From assembly GCA_020746875.1 (NCBI GenBank), contig JAGTJL010000004.1, forward strand, positions 496,001 to 560,000: 64,000 bases of DNA, in the 5' to 3' direction. This document shows, in pieces, positions 12,020-23,779 of this stretch. The DNA comes from Rhexocercosporidium sp. MPI-PUGE-AT-0058 (taxonomy: Eukaryota; Ascomycota; Leotiomycetes; Helotiales). The position numbers and the translations under genes are program-made. The notes under the pieces were generated by a model that worked only from the letters and a program-made list of their open reading frames with translations, was not told the DNA's origin and did not search any database. The stretch's first letter is position 1; each line of letters opens with the position of its first letter.

Positions 12020-14205
12020 CTATCTATCATCTCTTCTCCCCCATCTTCCCCTTCCCATTCGCATGGCCATTGCCATGCTTCCCTTCCTCATCGTCACTTG
12101 CACTACCAACACTATACCGATCGCGATCCATATCCTCCGTAGGAGTACGAACATGCAACTCATCGAGTTCGCTCTCGTCAAAATCAGCCGCCTCAACATC
12201 CCGATTTCCTCTCTTATGTCTGAAGCTCTCGAGACCCATCCCCCTCCGCTGATACTGTGTCTTGCACCACCCAAAGCCATTGGCTCCGCTCCGAAAATGC
12301 CCTTGTAGCCGGCGCGCTTGCGACGGTCTTTCCAGACGTAATAGCCCCAGGCTCCGGCAGCGATGATAACGATAACCAGGACAATCTCACCAGACTTGTA
12401 GTAGGCGTGCCATTTGGCAGCCTGGAGTCTCTCCTCCTCGGCTGCTTCGGCGGTGGTGCTGTTGGGGTGGCCACCGACTGATGTCTCGAGACCTTTCTCG
12501 CCGTCAATGCGGCTGTCTGTTGGAACGCCGCCGATGCTGGAGATGTCGACGCCCATGAAGCGGTCGAGCATGTCACGAGTACGACGGGCGTAGTCGAAGG
12601 GGACCATGTGAGATGAATTGTAAAATAAGACATAGGAGAGATTCCTAGCTTCTTGCCAGAAACCGGCGTTTTGGCCCTCAAATGTCCAGTCTCTTCTCGG
12701 CGCCCATGTACCCGGGGATAGTTCGAAACCTTTACCACCGTTCCATTCCATGTTGCTGATTAACTCTTCCGTACCAATGTGGTTGCAGATGAGATCTTCG
12801 GCGCCAGAAAATAGAACCGTGGGGACTTCCTTGAGGAGTTCTGGCAAGAACTGGATTGATGGTTTGGAGTTGATGGCTCTGAAGGCGCTTCCAACTCCAC
12901 CGTTGCATTCTGTCCATCCAGTACGTTTTCCAGGATCGATGTGAAGCGCCTCTGTAACATCTTTGCGGCGAAGGTAGGGAGTGACCTTCTCCAAATCCGG
13001 GGGCCAGTTCATTCCACAGCTTGGGTAGGTATCCTTGAGCCTGACATCGTACATGTTGTAGCACTCCGTAGTGCCATCTGACTTGGTTACCATCGTCTGG
13101 TGCAGGATGTCCTGCAGAACCTGTTCGCAGACTGGGATGTCGACTCGATCACTTGCTCCAGCCTCTTCCAAGGCTTTCAAGCAGACAGCTTCTTGCGAAT
13201 CGAGTCTCTTCCCAATATCCGAATTGCGATCCACGAGTCCCCGTTCGTATGCAAAAGACAAGTACGATTTGTACTGTTCCTTGGGAGCAATCCATCCATT
13301 TCCAATAATCATGCCCTTCATATTCCATTGATGTTTGGCCCCAGCCTTGTTGCGTTCCAAAATTGCTTTCGTGATATATGGAATGTGTTGTCCAGCGTAA
13401 GACTCTCCAGCAATATAAATCTAGACTTTTTTAGTGACAATCATTCCAAGGTAGGGTTGACACTTACATCGTCATGCTCAAACTCCGGGAAAAGGGCAAA
13501 CCACTTCTCCAAAAATTGGACAAACTGGTTTGCCATCTCTGGCAGCTCATGGACATAACTGTCTGTATCTACAAAGCTGTACCCAGTCCCTACAGGGTTA
13601 TCCACGAACATAACACTGCGGTAGTCAGTAGTTGTAGACTCTTCTTGACTTTCGGGTACCTACTTCGCAAATTCATCCCACGAACCTGGATTGTACTCCA
13701 ACTTAGGTCCGTTCGAATCTTTGACTCTATACGGTCCGATTTCCATTAACGCTCCATCTAAAATCTAGTCAGTTATAATTCCACCATGTGCAGCGTTTCG
13801 TAAAGGGGCCGCATGAGAACTCCCCCCCTTTCAACGTCTTCACACACCTTCAGAACTGCATCCTGGTCCACCATTCAACCATATAACAAGCCGCTGTTTA
13901 TTCGCAATGTGGCGGTTCTGATACAGCCAGAAAAAGATGTTGCCATTGTGCTCGGGGGTAATCTCAATGTGTCTGACACAAAATTGTCAGCAACACCATT
14001 CCACTGCAAAAAGAACAATTGGAACATACCCAGCATGCATCTTCAATAACGGCTCCGGCGCTCCTGGCAAAGAATGCACAAAATAATCCGCCGCCGTCTT
14101 CTCCGCCATGGCCGTTGCAGGCAACATCGCTATCGAGAGGAGGCCACATATCGAGAGCAGCTGTCCTGTCCCCCTTCGCATTCGATTCCCCGTAAATATC
14201 CTCAT
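12020..14205 (-). CDS. KEX1: Pheromone-processing carboxypeptidase Kex1 (C terminus in doubtful frame)
   Basis: Five exons: 14205-14030, 13972-13848, 13757-13664, 13615-13468, 13420-12020. Kex1 is a serine carboxypeptidase (family S10) of the late Golgi that trims C-terminal Lys/Arg after Kex2 cleavage. Seen: signal-anchor-like N terminus ([19 protein letters not shown]), [31 protein letters not shown], nucleophile Ser188 in IAGESYAGQ, Asp390 in [10 protein letters not shown], His452 in NSSHMVPFD, and a transmembrane helix at about 525-543 followed by basic [11 protein letters not shown]. An upstream in-frame ATG at 14265 is possible. At the five-C run 12240-12244 (plus strand) the conserved acidic cytosolic tail ([22 protein letters not shown]) lies in another frame, ending at 12027. 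As written, the frame instead runs to 12020 with an unrelated hydrophobic/basic tail. Confidence 0.93.
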
Positions 14206-15703
14206 CGTGGAAGTTCCGCTCGGGAATTCCGAGCTGACGAGTTTGCTAGATGCGCGTCGTCGCAAATGTGGTTGTCATGAATACTTTTGTTGATGCCAGG
14301 TATAGTGTTTGGAAAGGTTTCCTGTGTCCAGACTTGTGCCTGCGCCCTCAAGGGAACTGAGCCACCGGGATGTAAACAGCCACGCGGCTCAAGTGTGGAT
14401 GGACACTTTTTAAGGAGCTTGAAACCCGGGAGCTATTTTTGAGAAAGATAGGTACCGGGAGTGCAAGTTACAACGAACGAGCGAGATTCCAGATTTGAAT
14501 GTAGGGTATTAGTTGATAAACCGAGATTGTGGAACTTCGATTGAATTCGTGAGTCTTTGTTCAAGCATTGAAGCAGGTGTTTCTCGATAGTCAGCCTTAG
14601 GAGCCGAATGCTGGTCAACGATAGTCTTGGCAAGATCTATTTCAAGGGGATCTCGTACACCATCGACCATCAAATGCAACTGTAACCGGACATTAAGATT
14701 CAATTGCAAAGCTGGTAAATCGTACAGGAAAGTGAGAAAATACTCAAGACTCTTCATTACATTATTACGGAAAATGTCTGGGCATCTCACTCAGCTCGGG
14801 ACCAAGTTTTCTCTGAGCCAAGACAGGAACTTGCAATCCACGCTGTAAGTAGTATCGTCGGAATAATCAGCACTGCTACGAGCTACGATTGATTCCATTG
14901 ACTCGGATCGGGTGCCGACAGGCGATTCAATACGCCACTTCCCAGGATGAGTGTCAAGTGTAGTTTGACCATCGCTTTCTTGTTACACCCCACGATTCGT
15001 ATGGGCAACACATTTCTAAGCGCAAACCCCATTATTAATCGGACGGAACGTCAAAGAAGACTTGGTATGAGATTGACTTCGATCGGAATTATTGAATATT
15101 CTATTAAGCTTTCCATAGGTTGATACTTCGGGCCAAAGAATACTGGGTCGCTGACTGTCTAAGCCTGCCTTGAAGCTGATTTATCAAGTGGTACAACATC
15201 GGATTCGAGTCTGTACGCTAGACTTTCGGGACAGAATTTCCCCACGTCTTCCCAGGAGTCTCCAATTGTGTTTCACTGATTGACTTGATCCCGGAGGGTC
15301 TCTTGTTGACCAGGTTGTGGAGCCTGACAGTGTGAGATTTCGACACCATCCTTCCTGTACACCGTTTATAGTCAGAAGCTAAACAGCCGATGGATATTCA
15401 ATCCCAAGGCGGACCACAAACACAGTATCAATTGCTGATTTGAAAATATCGCAGGTATCTATCATCTCATGTTTCGCTTTAGATTTGCTCTGGAAAGGCT
15501 GAGAAATCATGCTTCATTTGACCTCAACTATCCTCAGGGAGCTGTTGTAGCAAATCCAGGCCTTTCCACAGAGATGTGTCCGAAACTTGTGGGCCTTGCG
15601 GCTGGCTCTCCAAATTTCAAGACGAGAGAGTAGGGTGTCAGCCACTGGATGAGACGGTTCACGTCCGCTCGCGATATCTGCAACCTCCCAAGAACATCGA
15701 AGC
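14206..15703. other. Intergenic, nothing supported
   Basis: 1.5 kb between the KEX1 start and the SFM1 stop, AT-rich with short unrelated frames only. KEX1's promoter should be at its left end. Confidence 0.4.
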
Positions 15704-16519
15704 TCAGAACAGATCACCAAAGCCCTTCTCGGAATCTTTCTTGATCAGCTCCATCATCCCCTGGCTGAAATTAGCATTCATTTCCACAGCATTGGAATTG
15801 GTGCTGGCAAACCTCTGGCATTATTGATTCTCCATTTGCGCCTTTAACGTAGCGAAATGGCATTTCCGTGCTCTCATTTTTGTTAATTCTCAGCTCTGGA
15901 TAGTCGACGTACTCGATTTTGTCCAGTGGAACTGCTTAATTTCAGTGCTGAACAAATGATTTGGTTCTCTTCCCATACTCTTTTCTTGCGCCACGAGCCT
16001 CGTTACTCGAACAGCAGTATCGGTAGTCATCTGCTTTGGTCCAAGTCTTCGCCCCTCGAATCCCTTCTTCCTCAATTCAGATGTTCTATCTGGAACAAGT
16101 CAGCTGCGTATCACTTCATGATCTCATGCACAAACCTCGTGGTGGATCGTCCCCTGATCATGTCAGTATTGGAGATCGTCACTTAGTGGTAGCAAGAGTA
16201 TCTCACCTAAAATCCCACCAAACAGGAAGACATCAAAGGTGTCTCCGTCCTCCGGACTCAACTCCTTGGTGGCTGCTGGATCCAATAAGCACACTCTGCT
16301 TTTATCGTTGGCATAGATTGTCTCGACGCTATTGCCATCTGCGATGAAACCTGGTACAGCTTTCAACCCCTCGGGCAGCACTAGAGAAGGAGGAACTGAT
16401 GATAGACAGAACTTTGCACCTGCCTGATGAGACTCCTTGGCAATGGTCACGTATTCTAACTCAGACCATGGGCCGAGTTCGTCATCAAGATGCTCAACGA
16501 TGTACGTCTTGGAGCTCAT
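15704..16519 (-). CDS. SFM1: SPOUT-family protein arginine methyltransferase Sfm1
   Basis: Five exons (16519-16207, 16153-16136, 16089-15979, 15931-15813, 15760-15704) give 205 residues, close to yeast Sfm1. In yeast Sfm1 monomethylates ribosomal protein Rps3 and is one of few SPOUT-fold enzymes acting on a protein. Family text: MSSKTYIVEHLDDELGPWSE at the N terminus, RVCLLDPAATKELSPEDGD and FDVFLFGGILGDDPPRDRTS around the SAM-binding knot, LGPKQMTTDTAVRVT, then PLDKIEYVDYPELR and the C-terminal MPEGMMELIKKDSEKGFGDLF in two parts. The GDDPPR segment is coded by an 18-nt exon. The last acceptor is the second of two closely spaced AGs (TTTCAGCCAG|GGG); the first would put the tail out of frame. 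Confidence 0.93.
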
Positions 16520-17563
16520 CTTCGGATCTGGTCAAATGTATACACGGGAATATGAGAACAAAGCTGCCGGGATGGAACTCGGATAAACTCCCTCGTCAAG
16601 ACGCCAGGATACTCTGCTGGTTGGCTGTATGTTGCAAGACGAATCGGATGGCCCCCTTCAGTGAAGTAAGGACAGTGTCTGGTTCGCTGCGGGGTAGGTG
16701 ATCTCCAAGGTTTGAGAGGATCTTGAATTTTTGGCAGTAACGGGAGCCAATGCCTCTGACTCAGGTAATCGGTCCAATTGATGAAGTTGAAATTGGACAA
16801 GTGACCAAAAATCGTACGAAAGATGGCAGTCGGGCAGAGTCTAGTATTGCAAGGCTCTAGTGAACTCCTGCCGATAATGCTCATCTACTTATGAGGCAAT
16901 GCTTGCGTATCTGGGGTGACTATGAGATAGTGAAATACGCAATAGATTGAATTTTGGTGGGAAGCGTGCAAGATGCTTACTTGACTGATAGGATATTGCC
17001 TTGAATATAGACCAGGTGGTATCGTGACCAGATGATTTGCTGCTGCTTGTAACGGATGGGTGCTGGTGAGAGGAAGAAATAAATTTGACCTAGGCAACCC
17101 CGATTTTAAGCGAGGCAGCTCTTATCCAAATGGAACTACTTCTGTACTGTATGATCATGGCCCCATTTGAAGCCCAAGGCGGTGTTCAAAACAAGAAATC
17201 TTGACTCTTGACTCTTGTGGGTCCTTTCTTTGATAAACCTCCTGTCGATCTCGACTTTCTTGCATTCTTTCTAAGTCTTGAAATTGTTCCGAGTAATCAC
17301 ACGAGACGTTACCTTGAAACCGACCGGCAGGATAGTGATTGGGCTATCAATTACCCCTCGTTGCTAGCGCTAGCATACAAGGATTCTGTTTTGGCAACTA
17401 CCTTCGTCACTCACTCACCAAGCAACGCAACTCGGGCCCCAAACAATTTCTCAGGCACGATATCAAAGACTACAGACCCTTCGAGTAAAATTTACAACTC
17501 TTTCGAATCTCCGTACGCCTTGCCATAAAACAAACACATCCGCGCACCCGAAACCACCTCAAG
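16520..17563. other. Divergent intergenic region
   Basis: 1.04 kb between SFM1 (minus) and IGO1 (plus), holding both promoters. No coding frame with recognisable content. Confidence 0.4.
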
Positions 17564-18084
17564 ATGAACCCCCACCAAAAGAACAAGGTCGATATCAATG
17601 TGAGTGGGAGCCCCTTAAGAGCCCCCTCCTACCTTGTACTGACAACAAGATACAGTCTCTCTCTCCTGATGAGCAGCGCCTCTTCCGCCTCTATGGCAAG
17701 CTGCCCTCCAAGTCCGACCACCTTGCGAAACACCTAAAAGAGCGAAAGTACTTCGACTCGGGCGACTACGCTCTCTCGAAAGCCGGCAAGGCCTCATCAG
17801 TCGACACCGGCAGCGTTGGCTCTGAACACCCTCTCCCCGAGAATATCCCTCACCTCTCCTCCCCCGGCGTCGGCAATGCGAACCAGGGCGGCAGCGGAAA
17901 CAGCAATGTCATACATGTTGGAGGAGGCGGTGGTCTACCAAGTGGAAGCCCGGTAAAGGAGAGCAGCTTCTTGAACAGAGAGACAAGCGCCGATGAGGTC
18001 GATGATAAGGAGAAGAAGGGTGAGAGAGTCACTGATAGTACCAGTCCGCCACCTGCGAAGGAGGGTATCCCAATCAGAAGATAG
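17564..18084 (+). CDS. IGO1: Endosulfine-family PP2A inhibitor (Igo1)
   Basis: Two exons (17564-17599 and 17656-18084) give 154 residues. Igo proteins are phosphorylated by the Greatwall-type kinase Rim15 and then inhibit PP2A-Cdc55/B55, which supports quiescence entry, mRNA stability under starvation and mitotic timing. The endosulfine core is complete: LSPDEQRLFRLYGKLPSKSD, then HLKERKYFDSGDYALSKAGK with the invariant FDSGDY and the phosphorylatable Ser47. The tail is Gly/Ser-rich and low-complexity, as usual. The first exon codes only 12 residues (MNPHQKNKVDIN) and joins in frame to SLSPDEQ. Confidence 0.96.
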
Positions 18085-18472
18085 ATGATGGATGGATGGG
18101 ACGATGAGACGATGGCGCGTTTGCAGGCTTCTTTGTTGCTTAGGGGGAATAACGACTGATGGCAATTGCAATGGCGTTCTGAGGATTATGACGGTCTACG
18201 GGCTTCGAAACGGGTTTTCACTGTACATGTTGTTCATGGTCTGATGTTATTCTTGGAGGGTTGGGGCCAGAATGCGAGACTTTTACGCTCTTCGTAGGCA
18301 GCTTTGTATTGAAATCACGAAAATAACAAAATCCAAAAACATAAAACATTTCTCTTGTGCATATTTCCCTATTGCTGTGCCGTTCTTGGCAGATCATTCA
18401 TCATAACACATGCCTCTAGCTCGAAAGCTTTTCCGTTCCACAAACGCCTTGCAATGCTTCCCGAGCCCATAT
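18085..18472. other. Convergent 3' intergenic region
   Basis: About 390 bp between the IGO1 and MYG1 stops, with AT-rich 3' UTR character near 18310-18360. Nothing else seen. Confidence 0.4.
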
Positions 18473-19546
18473 TCAAAGATCAAGTGCCTTGATAGCCATA
18501 GCCTTCGCACCCTCGAAAGACTTGTTACCGCCAATGAATCCAGCAGCGTGTACAAAGACACCGCCGCTGACTCCGGAGACCTCATCCAACTTCTCATCTC
18601 TGAATCCTCTCCATGCTTCAGGCAATGGCTTCCTGCTCTCAAAGGAGTCCTTAGTGACTGGTACGCACTGGATCCTCCACTTCGCATCGGGTGTTGGCTT
18701 CTCGGGGTACAAGACGTAGAGAACCTTCGATTCACCGCCATCCTGACCCTCGAGAGTGTAGAGATGATCCTTCCACGGCACAGATTGTCCATCGAATACC
18801 AGAATTCTTCCCTTTGAATCATGCTCTAGCCGCTTCGCATATGCGTTGTGGACAATATCCCGAGCTGGCAACCAAGACGTCGCATAGTAATCCAAATCCC
18901 TTGAGAACTCTTCACCCATACGTCCACTTGCCACCAGGAACTTCTCATCCTCGACAGCTTGTGCCTCAACTGGGTCCGAAGGTGTAGGATCGTTCCAGTT
19001 CGGGTTCAATCTTGAGACCATAGCTCCCAACGAGAATCCTCCATCACTGAATCTCTTCTCCAGACCAGCAGCTGAGATAGCATTCGGATCGTAAGCTGAG
19101 ATACCATTGTCGTGAGCATCCAAGGCCTCAATGAAACTTTCGTAGATCTTGTTCCAGATAACAGCGACCTCCTCAGCATCCTCGGAGACACCCAGCTTTT
19201 GCGCGATAATAGCTTTGCCAAAATGCATGTACACTAGTCCTGCGGAAGAGAGCTTGGTTGGACGGTTTGGGAAGGTCGTGTTGAATGTTCGCTGGTGGTG
19301 ATCGTATCGATTAGCCGAAGGATCGTACTCTCCACCGACATCGACGACGGTGTGGCAGGTCTGGAGGAGGGCTGGATCTCGAGTTCGGACGAGCTGGGAG
19401 GAACTGTATGTGGGGAGCAATCGAAGCATGTACACCGCCAAAGCCTCATCCGCGTGGAAGTGGCCATTGTGGGTACCGATGGTGACCGGGGAGGTCTTGA
19501 GTCTTTTTGCGCTTGCTTCAGCCATTCTGAGGGTATTGCGGATCAT
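18473..19546 (-). CDS. MYG1: MYG1-family DHH-like exonuclease
   Basis: Intronless, 357 residues. MYG1 (UPF0160) proteins are metal-dependent 3'-5' RNA exonucleases of the DHH type found in nucleus and mitochondria in eukaryotes. The metal-binding motifs are visible: GTHNGHFHADEALAVYML (about 24-41), VVDVGGEYDP, RYDHHQRTF, and later LDAHDNGISAYD. The C terminus has the family's ADARW-like region (DAKWRIQCVPV, LPEAWRGFRDEKL, GGVFVHAAGFIGG). Two starts are possible: 19546 (MIRNTLRMAEAS, basic and potentially a mitochondrial presequence) and 19525 (MAEASAKRLK). The longer form is listed; a dual-localisation use of both is conceivable but not shown. Confidence 0.95.
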   Translation of the reverse strand: MIRNTLRMAEASAKRLKTSPVTIGTHNGHFHADEALAVYMLRLLPTYSSSQLVRTRDPALLQTCHTVVDVGGEYDPSANRYDHHQRTFNTTFPNRPTKLSSAGLVYMHFGKAIIAQKLGVSEDAEEVAVIWNKIYESFIEALDAHDNGISAYDPNAISAAGLEKRFSDGGFSLGAMVSRLNPNWNDPTPSDPVEAQAVEDEKFLVASGRMGEEFSRDLDYYATSWLPARDIVHNAYAKRLEHDSKGRILVFDGQSVPWKDHLYTLEGQDGGESKVLYVLYPEKPTPDAKWRIQCVPVTKDSFESRKPLPEAWRGFRDEKLDEVSGVSGGVFVHAAGFIGGNKSFEGAKAMAIKALDL

Positions 19547-20281
19547 AAAAGATACGTGGGAAGTATGTGTTGGCCGGTTCTTTTGGATATAATTTTGGCG
19601 AAGATGTTTTGGCGATGCAGCTAAATTTGACTAAATAGGTCTAGACTGGGTTTTCCAAGATACACATTGAAATACCATGTGAATTAACTGTCCCTGAAAA
19701 TCTCTTGATCTTTCATTTTCCCTTGTCTTCTCTTGGGATTCACGCCTCTACATTTTCGCAGCGATTTCACCACTTCAAAAATCTGCTGGATTTTGAAGTT
19801 CTCGCTCTAGTTGCTGACTTTCGCGGCATCTGCAGAACCTTGACACATGTGGATCTTGCCCTGAGATCAGGACAAGACCCTTGAACGCACGCGAGAAGAG
19901 AGATCATTGGCGCAACTCACTCAGGCCAGGCAACATCTCGCAGGTTTGCACCACCCTCCTCTGTGGCCTACCTACCAGTCAATACAAGTGGCAGCCCAGA
20001 CAGAAAATCAGAGTCATCGTCTAGGCAAGATCGTGGTCACACAGCTATTTCATCATCTGCCAGTTTTCTGCGATAAGAGCTTGGCGCCTCGAAGCGCCTG
20101 ATAACACCACAACTTCTTGGGAGCAAGAAACGAGTTTTCGCAACACAGGAACTTCCAAGGACCACGATCACAGCTCGGCGACGCGTTTATTCGACTTCAA
20201 GGCCTTCTACGAGGCGCGGAATACCAGAAACACCAAGCTGGGCGCGCTTCAACGCACGCTCGGCGCATACAGCGCTTTGGC
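19547..20281. other. Divergent intergenic region
   Basis: 735 bp between MYG1 and ICE2 with both promoters. The ICE2 frame stays open upstream to about 20117 but without an ATG, so I did not extend the gene. Confidence 0.4.
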
Positions 20282-21698
20282 ATGTGGTTATTCCGGGTTT
20301 GCTCTTCTGCAATCTTCCTCCTGTCGATTATCCTGAGTATTCCTATCGCGTTTGATGGTATGTCGGCTCTGGCACTTCGCGAATAGCGCAGCAAGTACTG
20401 ACATTTGAATAGTTGGCGGACGTGAATGTGGGCTGGCTTTCTCGCTGAGCCTGTTCTACTTTTACTTCTTTTATTCGACACTGAAGTTAGCAACACCCGA
20501 CAACTCGAGGATACGATGGGCGTTAGTGAAGATAATCGGACTGGCGCAGTGGGTGTTGATCCCAGGGCTATTGATCTGGAGCATGAACAGGTTCGCTGTC
20601 GATGCGAACAATAGCGGTGATTGGGTTGCAAGAACTTTTGATGTGAAGAGATCTCACGACTCGAGCGTCAAGGAATGGATTTTTGGAGCTGGTGGGCTAT
20701 TAGAGATGTTGACAGTTGGGACGTGGGACAAGCTCCTCAGATACTCAACTCCGTTTTTCCAACTGGCGGAGGGGTTCTGCAGTTTGTTGGTCATACAAGC
20801 TGCTGGCCAAATTACGAGATGGCTTGTGAACCGTGGACGAAGTGATTTGTGGATGGTGCATATATCACTCTGCCATTTTGAATTTAAAGCTAACAAGGTA
20901 CAGATCGGATTACTTGTCGTTTCCGGCTCGATCATCTCCAGCTCCGTATACTTCCTCTGGCGCATAATGAACTTCCCAGAGATAGGCAACGTGGATGCTA
21001 CTCTTATTGGAGTTACAATTACGTGCGCGGTATTCCTTTGCGCCTGGGGAATCGGCAGTGGAAGAGGAAATCCAGTGGAAAGCTCTCTGCTCTTTGCATA
21101 TGTGGTGCTCTGCATCTATCAGATCTTCACCGACTATTTGCCAACATCGGAACCCCCTCCACCGCCAGCTCAACCGGACTTTCCTCCATTTCCTCCAATC
21201 ATTATGGCCTCGTATAGTACGATTTTGTACATTCTATCCACGCTACCATCGGCGGTGCTCTCAGGATTCACTTTCCTCTACGCCGCATTCCAGACCATTA
21301 CCCCGTCGGTCATTATATCATTGGCCTACCGAATCTTTGTGTTCTACGCGGCTACAAGAATCATTCCCGCTGTAAGGGAATCTGGGTCAAGAGCTTTATC
21401 TCAGGAACCAAGTCTTGAAGACAGTGATGGAGCTGGAAAGATTCTAGGACTTCTTAGCTGGTTCAGCCCTAGCATCCTCGTTGCCGTATATACGAGCTTG
21501 CTTATGCAACATTTCTCTACTACCTCGGCCGAGGGAAATCAGGCGGAGTGGTGGACGATGCAGGGTGGTGATGCTGGTGGTAACATCTGGCGATGGATCA
21601 ATGTGGCAGCGACAATGGCACTATATTCATTGGAGCTCTATCTGGGAAAAGAAGATTGGGTGGACGACTCTCTGACGAGCCACTGGAAGACAGATTAA
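20282..21698 (+). CDS. ICE2: ER membrane protein Ice2
   Basis: Three exons (20282-20357, 20413-20855, 20904-21698) give 437 residues. Ice2 is a polytopic ER protein needed for cortical ER inheritance in yeast and linked to lipid-droplet/ER membrane flux and negative regulation of the Spo7-Nem1 phosphatase, whose catalytic subunit gene lies 21 kb away. The product is strongly hydrophobic: MWLFRVCSSAIFLLSIILSI, then VGGRECGLAFSLSLFYFYFF (the family signature), LAQWVLIPGLLIWSMN, and about eight membrane spans in all, with a Pro-rich loop (SEPPPPPAQPDFPPFPP). Intron 2 is 48 nt, has a GCTAAC branch point and TACAG end, but no stop in frame, so retention would add 16 residues. Start: the ATG opening the first hydrophobic segment. 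Confidence 0.92.
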
Positions 21699-22961
21699 AG
21701 CAGATCTTGAAGCCTTTCATTTGTCATGAATACACGTGGACCACAGAATGGGTCGCGAGAGGGGACAACGAACTCGGAATCGGTCATGAAGGACATGACA
21801 GACAAGAGTTCATGAAATCGAAAGAGGTGGTGAATCATTGTCCTGAAAGTCTAAATAAAAAAGACTCGCGAGACAAACATCAGTGCAAATGGAAATGATG
21901 GGAGGCATCTTTGTGCACTTGGCGCGGCGTTTGGGAAGGATGTCTTGGAGGTCATTTGGCTGTACATACTCGTACCTGCAGCATGTTTGTGGAGCGTGGT
22001 CAAGGCTTGTTGTTCTTCCAAGCAGCATGACTTTTACTTCGGGATACCCTTCGAATTTCATCGTAGTCCACGGACTTAATCCAGATCAAATCAAAGAAAT
22101 CATTCAGCAGCTCTTGTTCTTGCATTTTCTTGGACTCTTGGATATTTCTTCTGGCTTGACATCTCTTTGAAACCTGCCTCGACTTGATGATACAGGCAAG
22201 AGTTGCAAGTTTGCTCTAGCTGGCAACCATGGCAGCAAGCTAAAGATAACTTGTCCTGCCAAGCCGCTGGCGGTGCTCCCCGGTCAGAGTCCCCGGTACT
22301 TGGACGGCGCGCGGCATCTCCTGTAAAGTCGCAAGTGGAGAAGGGAACATATGGGGTCAACCTCAATAATCAATGCTGAGGAGCTCTGAACTCAACATGA
22401 TGAGATGGAATAGGACTATTGGGCTGTGGAAGACAAAGAAGCAAAAAGGTCAAGATCACATACGAGTGTCTTTGTCGTCCTTTATCTATTGTGCAATATT
22501 CCCCCCGAAGTCTCGGCCACCGAACGACGCCTCACCGCTCCACTCGAACTCACCGTCAGCCAGTTCCTGGGGAACGTGTTGAAGGGTCGGTGCACTCACT
22601 CACTGATTGTTGAGCGTTGATCTGCCGCTAAGGAGCTCCCCTGCACCGCCGAGAGGCATCTCAACAACAGTCCACAACTCAGCTCAACTCAATCGAATCA
22701 TCTCCTGAGACTTCGTAAGCCTTGTCCAGTAATCAAAACGGCAAGGGTCTCACCCTCATCTCTGGGAGCAATAAATTGATCCTGCTGCCACTTTTCTGCG
22801 TTCATTTATCCTGATCTCTCCTCTCCTCTGTGCTCCGTCGCTTACCTACTTACTGCTGCTTCAATTTACCCCAGCTTTCGGCGATTCAGCTACTTCTCTT
22901 CTCTGACAGTTCAGTTCCCCCTTATCATACGACTTACTCAACAACAAACACCATCATCATC
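21699..22961. other. Intergenic, nothing supported
   Basis: 1.26 kb. The right third is pyrimidine-rich (22750-22960) and looks like promoter plus 5' leader of the SAP-domain gene. Small overlapping frames near 22373-22620 have no support. Confidence 0.4.
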
Positions 22962-23779
22962 ATGTCTAGAGTTACACCTCCAGTGACCAAGTTCACCCAT
23001 GCCGTCCGAAGTATTAGTTCCAGTGCCAACGCCGGTCGTCCATCGGGACTTCTCGATGCTCAATCTCGAGCTTCGAGATACTTACCCCGCAATCTGAAAG
23101 ACCTCCGAGCAGAATGCAAGAAGAGAGAATTGAATGCCGTTGGCAATAAGATCGAGGTATGTATCTATCGGTCATCACTAATTTCCTCAATCTACTTCCC
23201 CATTTATATCAATCCATTCTAGGTAGTTCAATTACTCACATACAACAGTTAGTCGACCGACTCGCAGCCCACGACATTGTCGGCTCACACAACTTCCACA
23301 CATCAACCCTCCACCGACCCACGCCCCCATCACGAACCATCCCCCTGATGCAAGGATTCCGAACCTCCGCCCCAAAACTCGCCGCCCGCGACACCTCCAC
23401 CATCGACTTCTTCTTCTTCCCCGAGATCCCGCCCGCAGAACCCACGAACCCCTTCCAGAAACTGCGCGTGCCTCTCCTCCCAGATAACTACAACCCCGAT
23501 CGCTCGCCGGAGTCAGGCCACGCTCTCGAAGCTCTAGATGAAGCAGTCCCAAGACCAGAGATCAGCATCATGGCTGCGCATCCGGAGAACGTGGCGCCGG
23601 CGGCGATGAGTGAGGTGGTGGGGAATGATGGGCTGGATGTTGATATCGGACAGCTTACCTCAGCGTTCTCGACTCTGCTTCCGGATATAAAGGGGAAGCA
23701 GCCGGGCGTTATCAAGGAGTTGTGGGGTGGGTTGATGGATGATATTCTGGGTCCTAAGACTCCGGGGGCTGCTGTCTAG
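22962..23779 (+). CDS. SAP-domain mitochondrial protein, AIM34-like
   Basis: Two exons (22962-23156, 23249-23779), 241 residues. The N terminus (MSRVTPPVTKFTHAVRSISS) is basic and hydroxylated without acidic residues, as in a mitochondrial presequence. Residues of about 41-75 form a SAP motif (LPRNLKDLRAECKKREL, NAVGNKIELVDRLAAHD) interrupted by the intron. The remainder resembles fungal Aim34-type proteins, whose molecular role is poorly known; the yeast mutant affects mitochondrial genome inheritance. It ends with a helical LPDIKGKQPGVIKELWGG segment. The frame is open upstream to an ATG at 22830, but 22962 sits after a typical CAACAAACACCATCATC leader and gives the presequence, so it is preferred. 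Confidence 0.8.

Noticed and set aside
20117..20281. Upstream extension of ICE2
   Set aside because: The frame is open but has no ATG, and the natural start MWLFRVCSSAIF at 20282 matches the first membrane segment.
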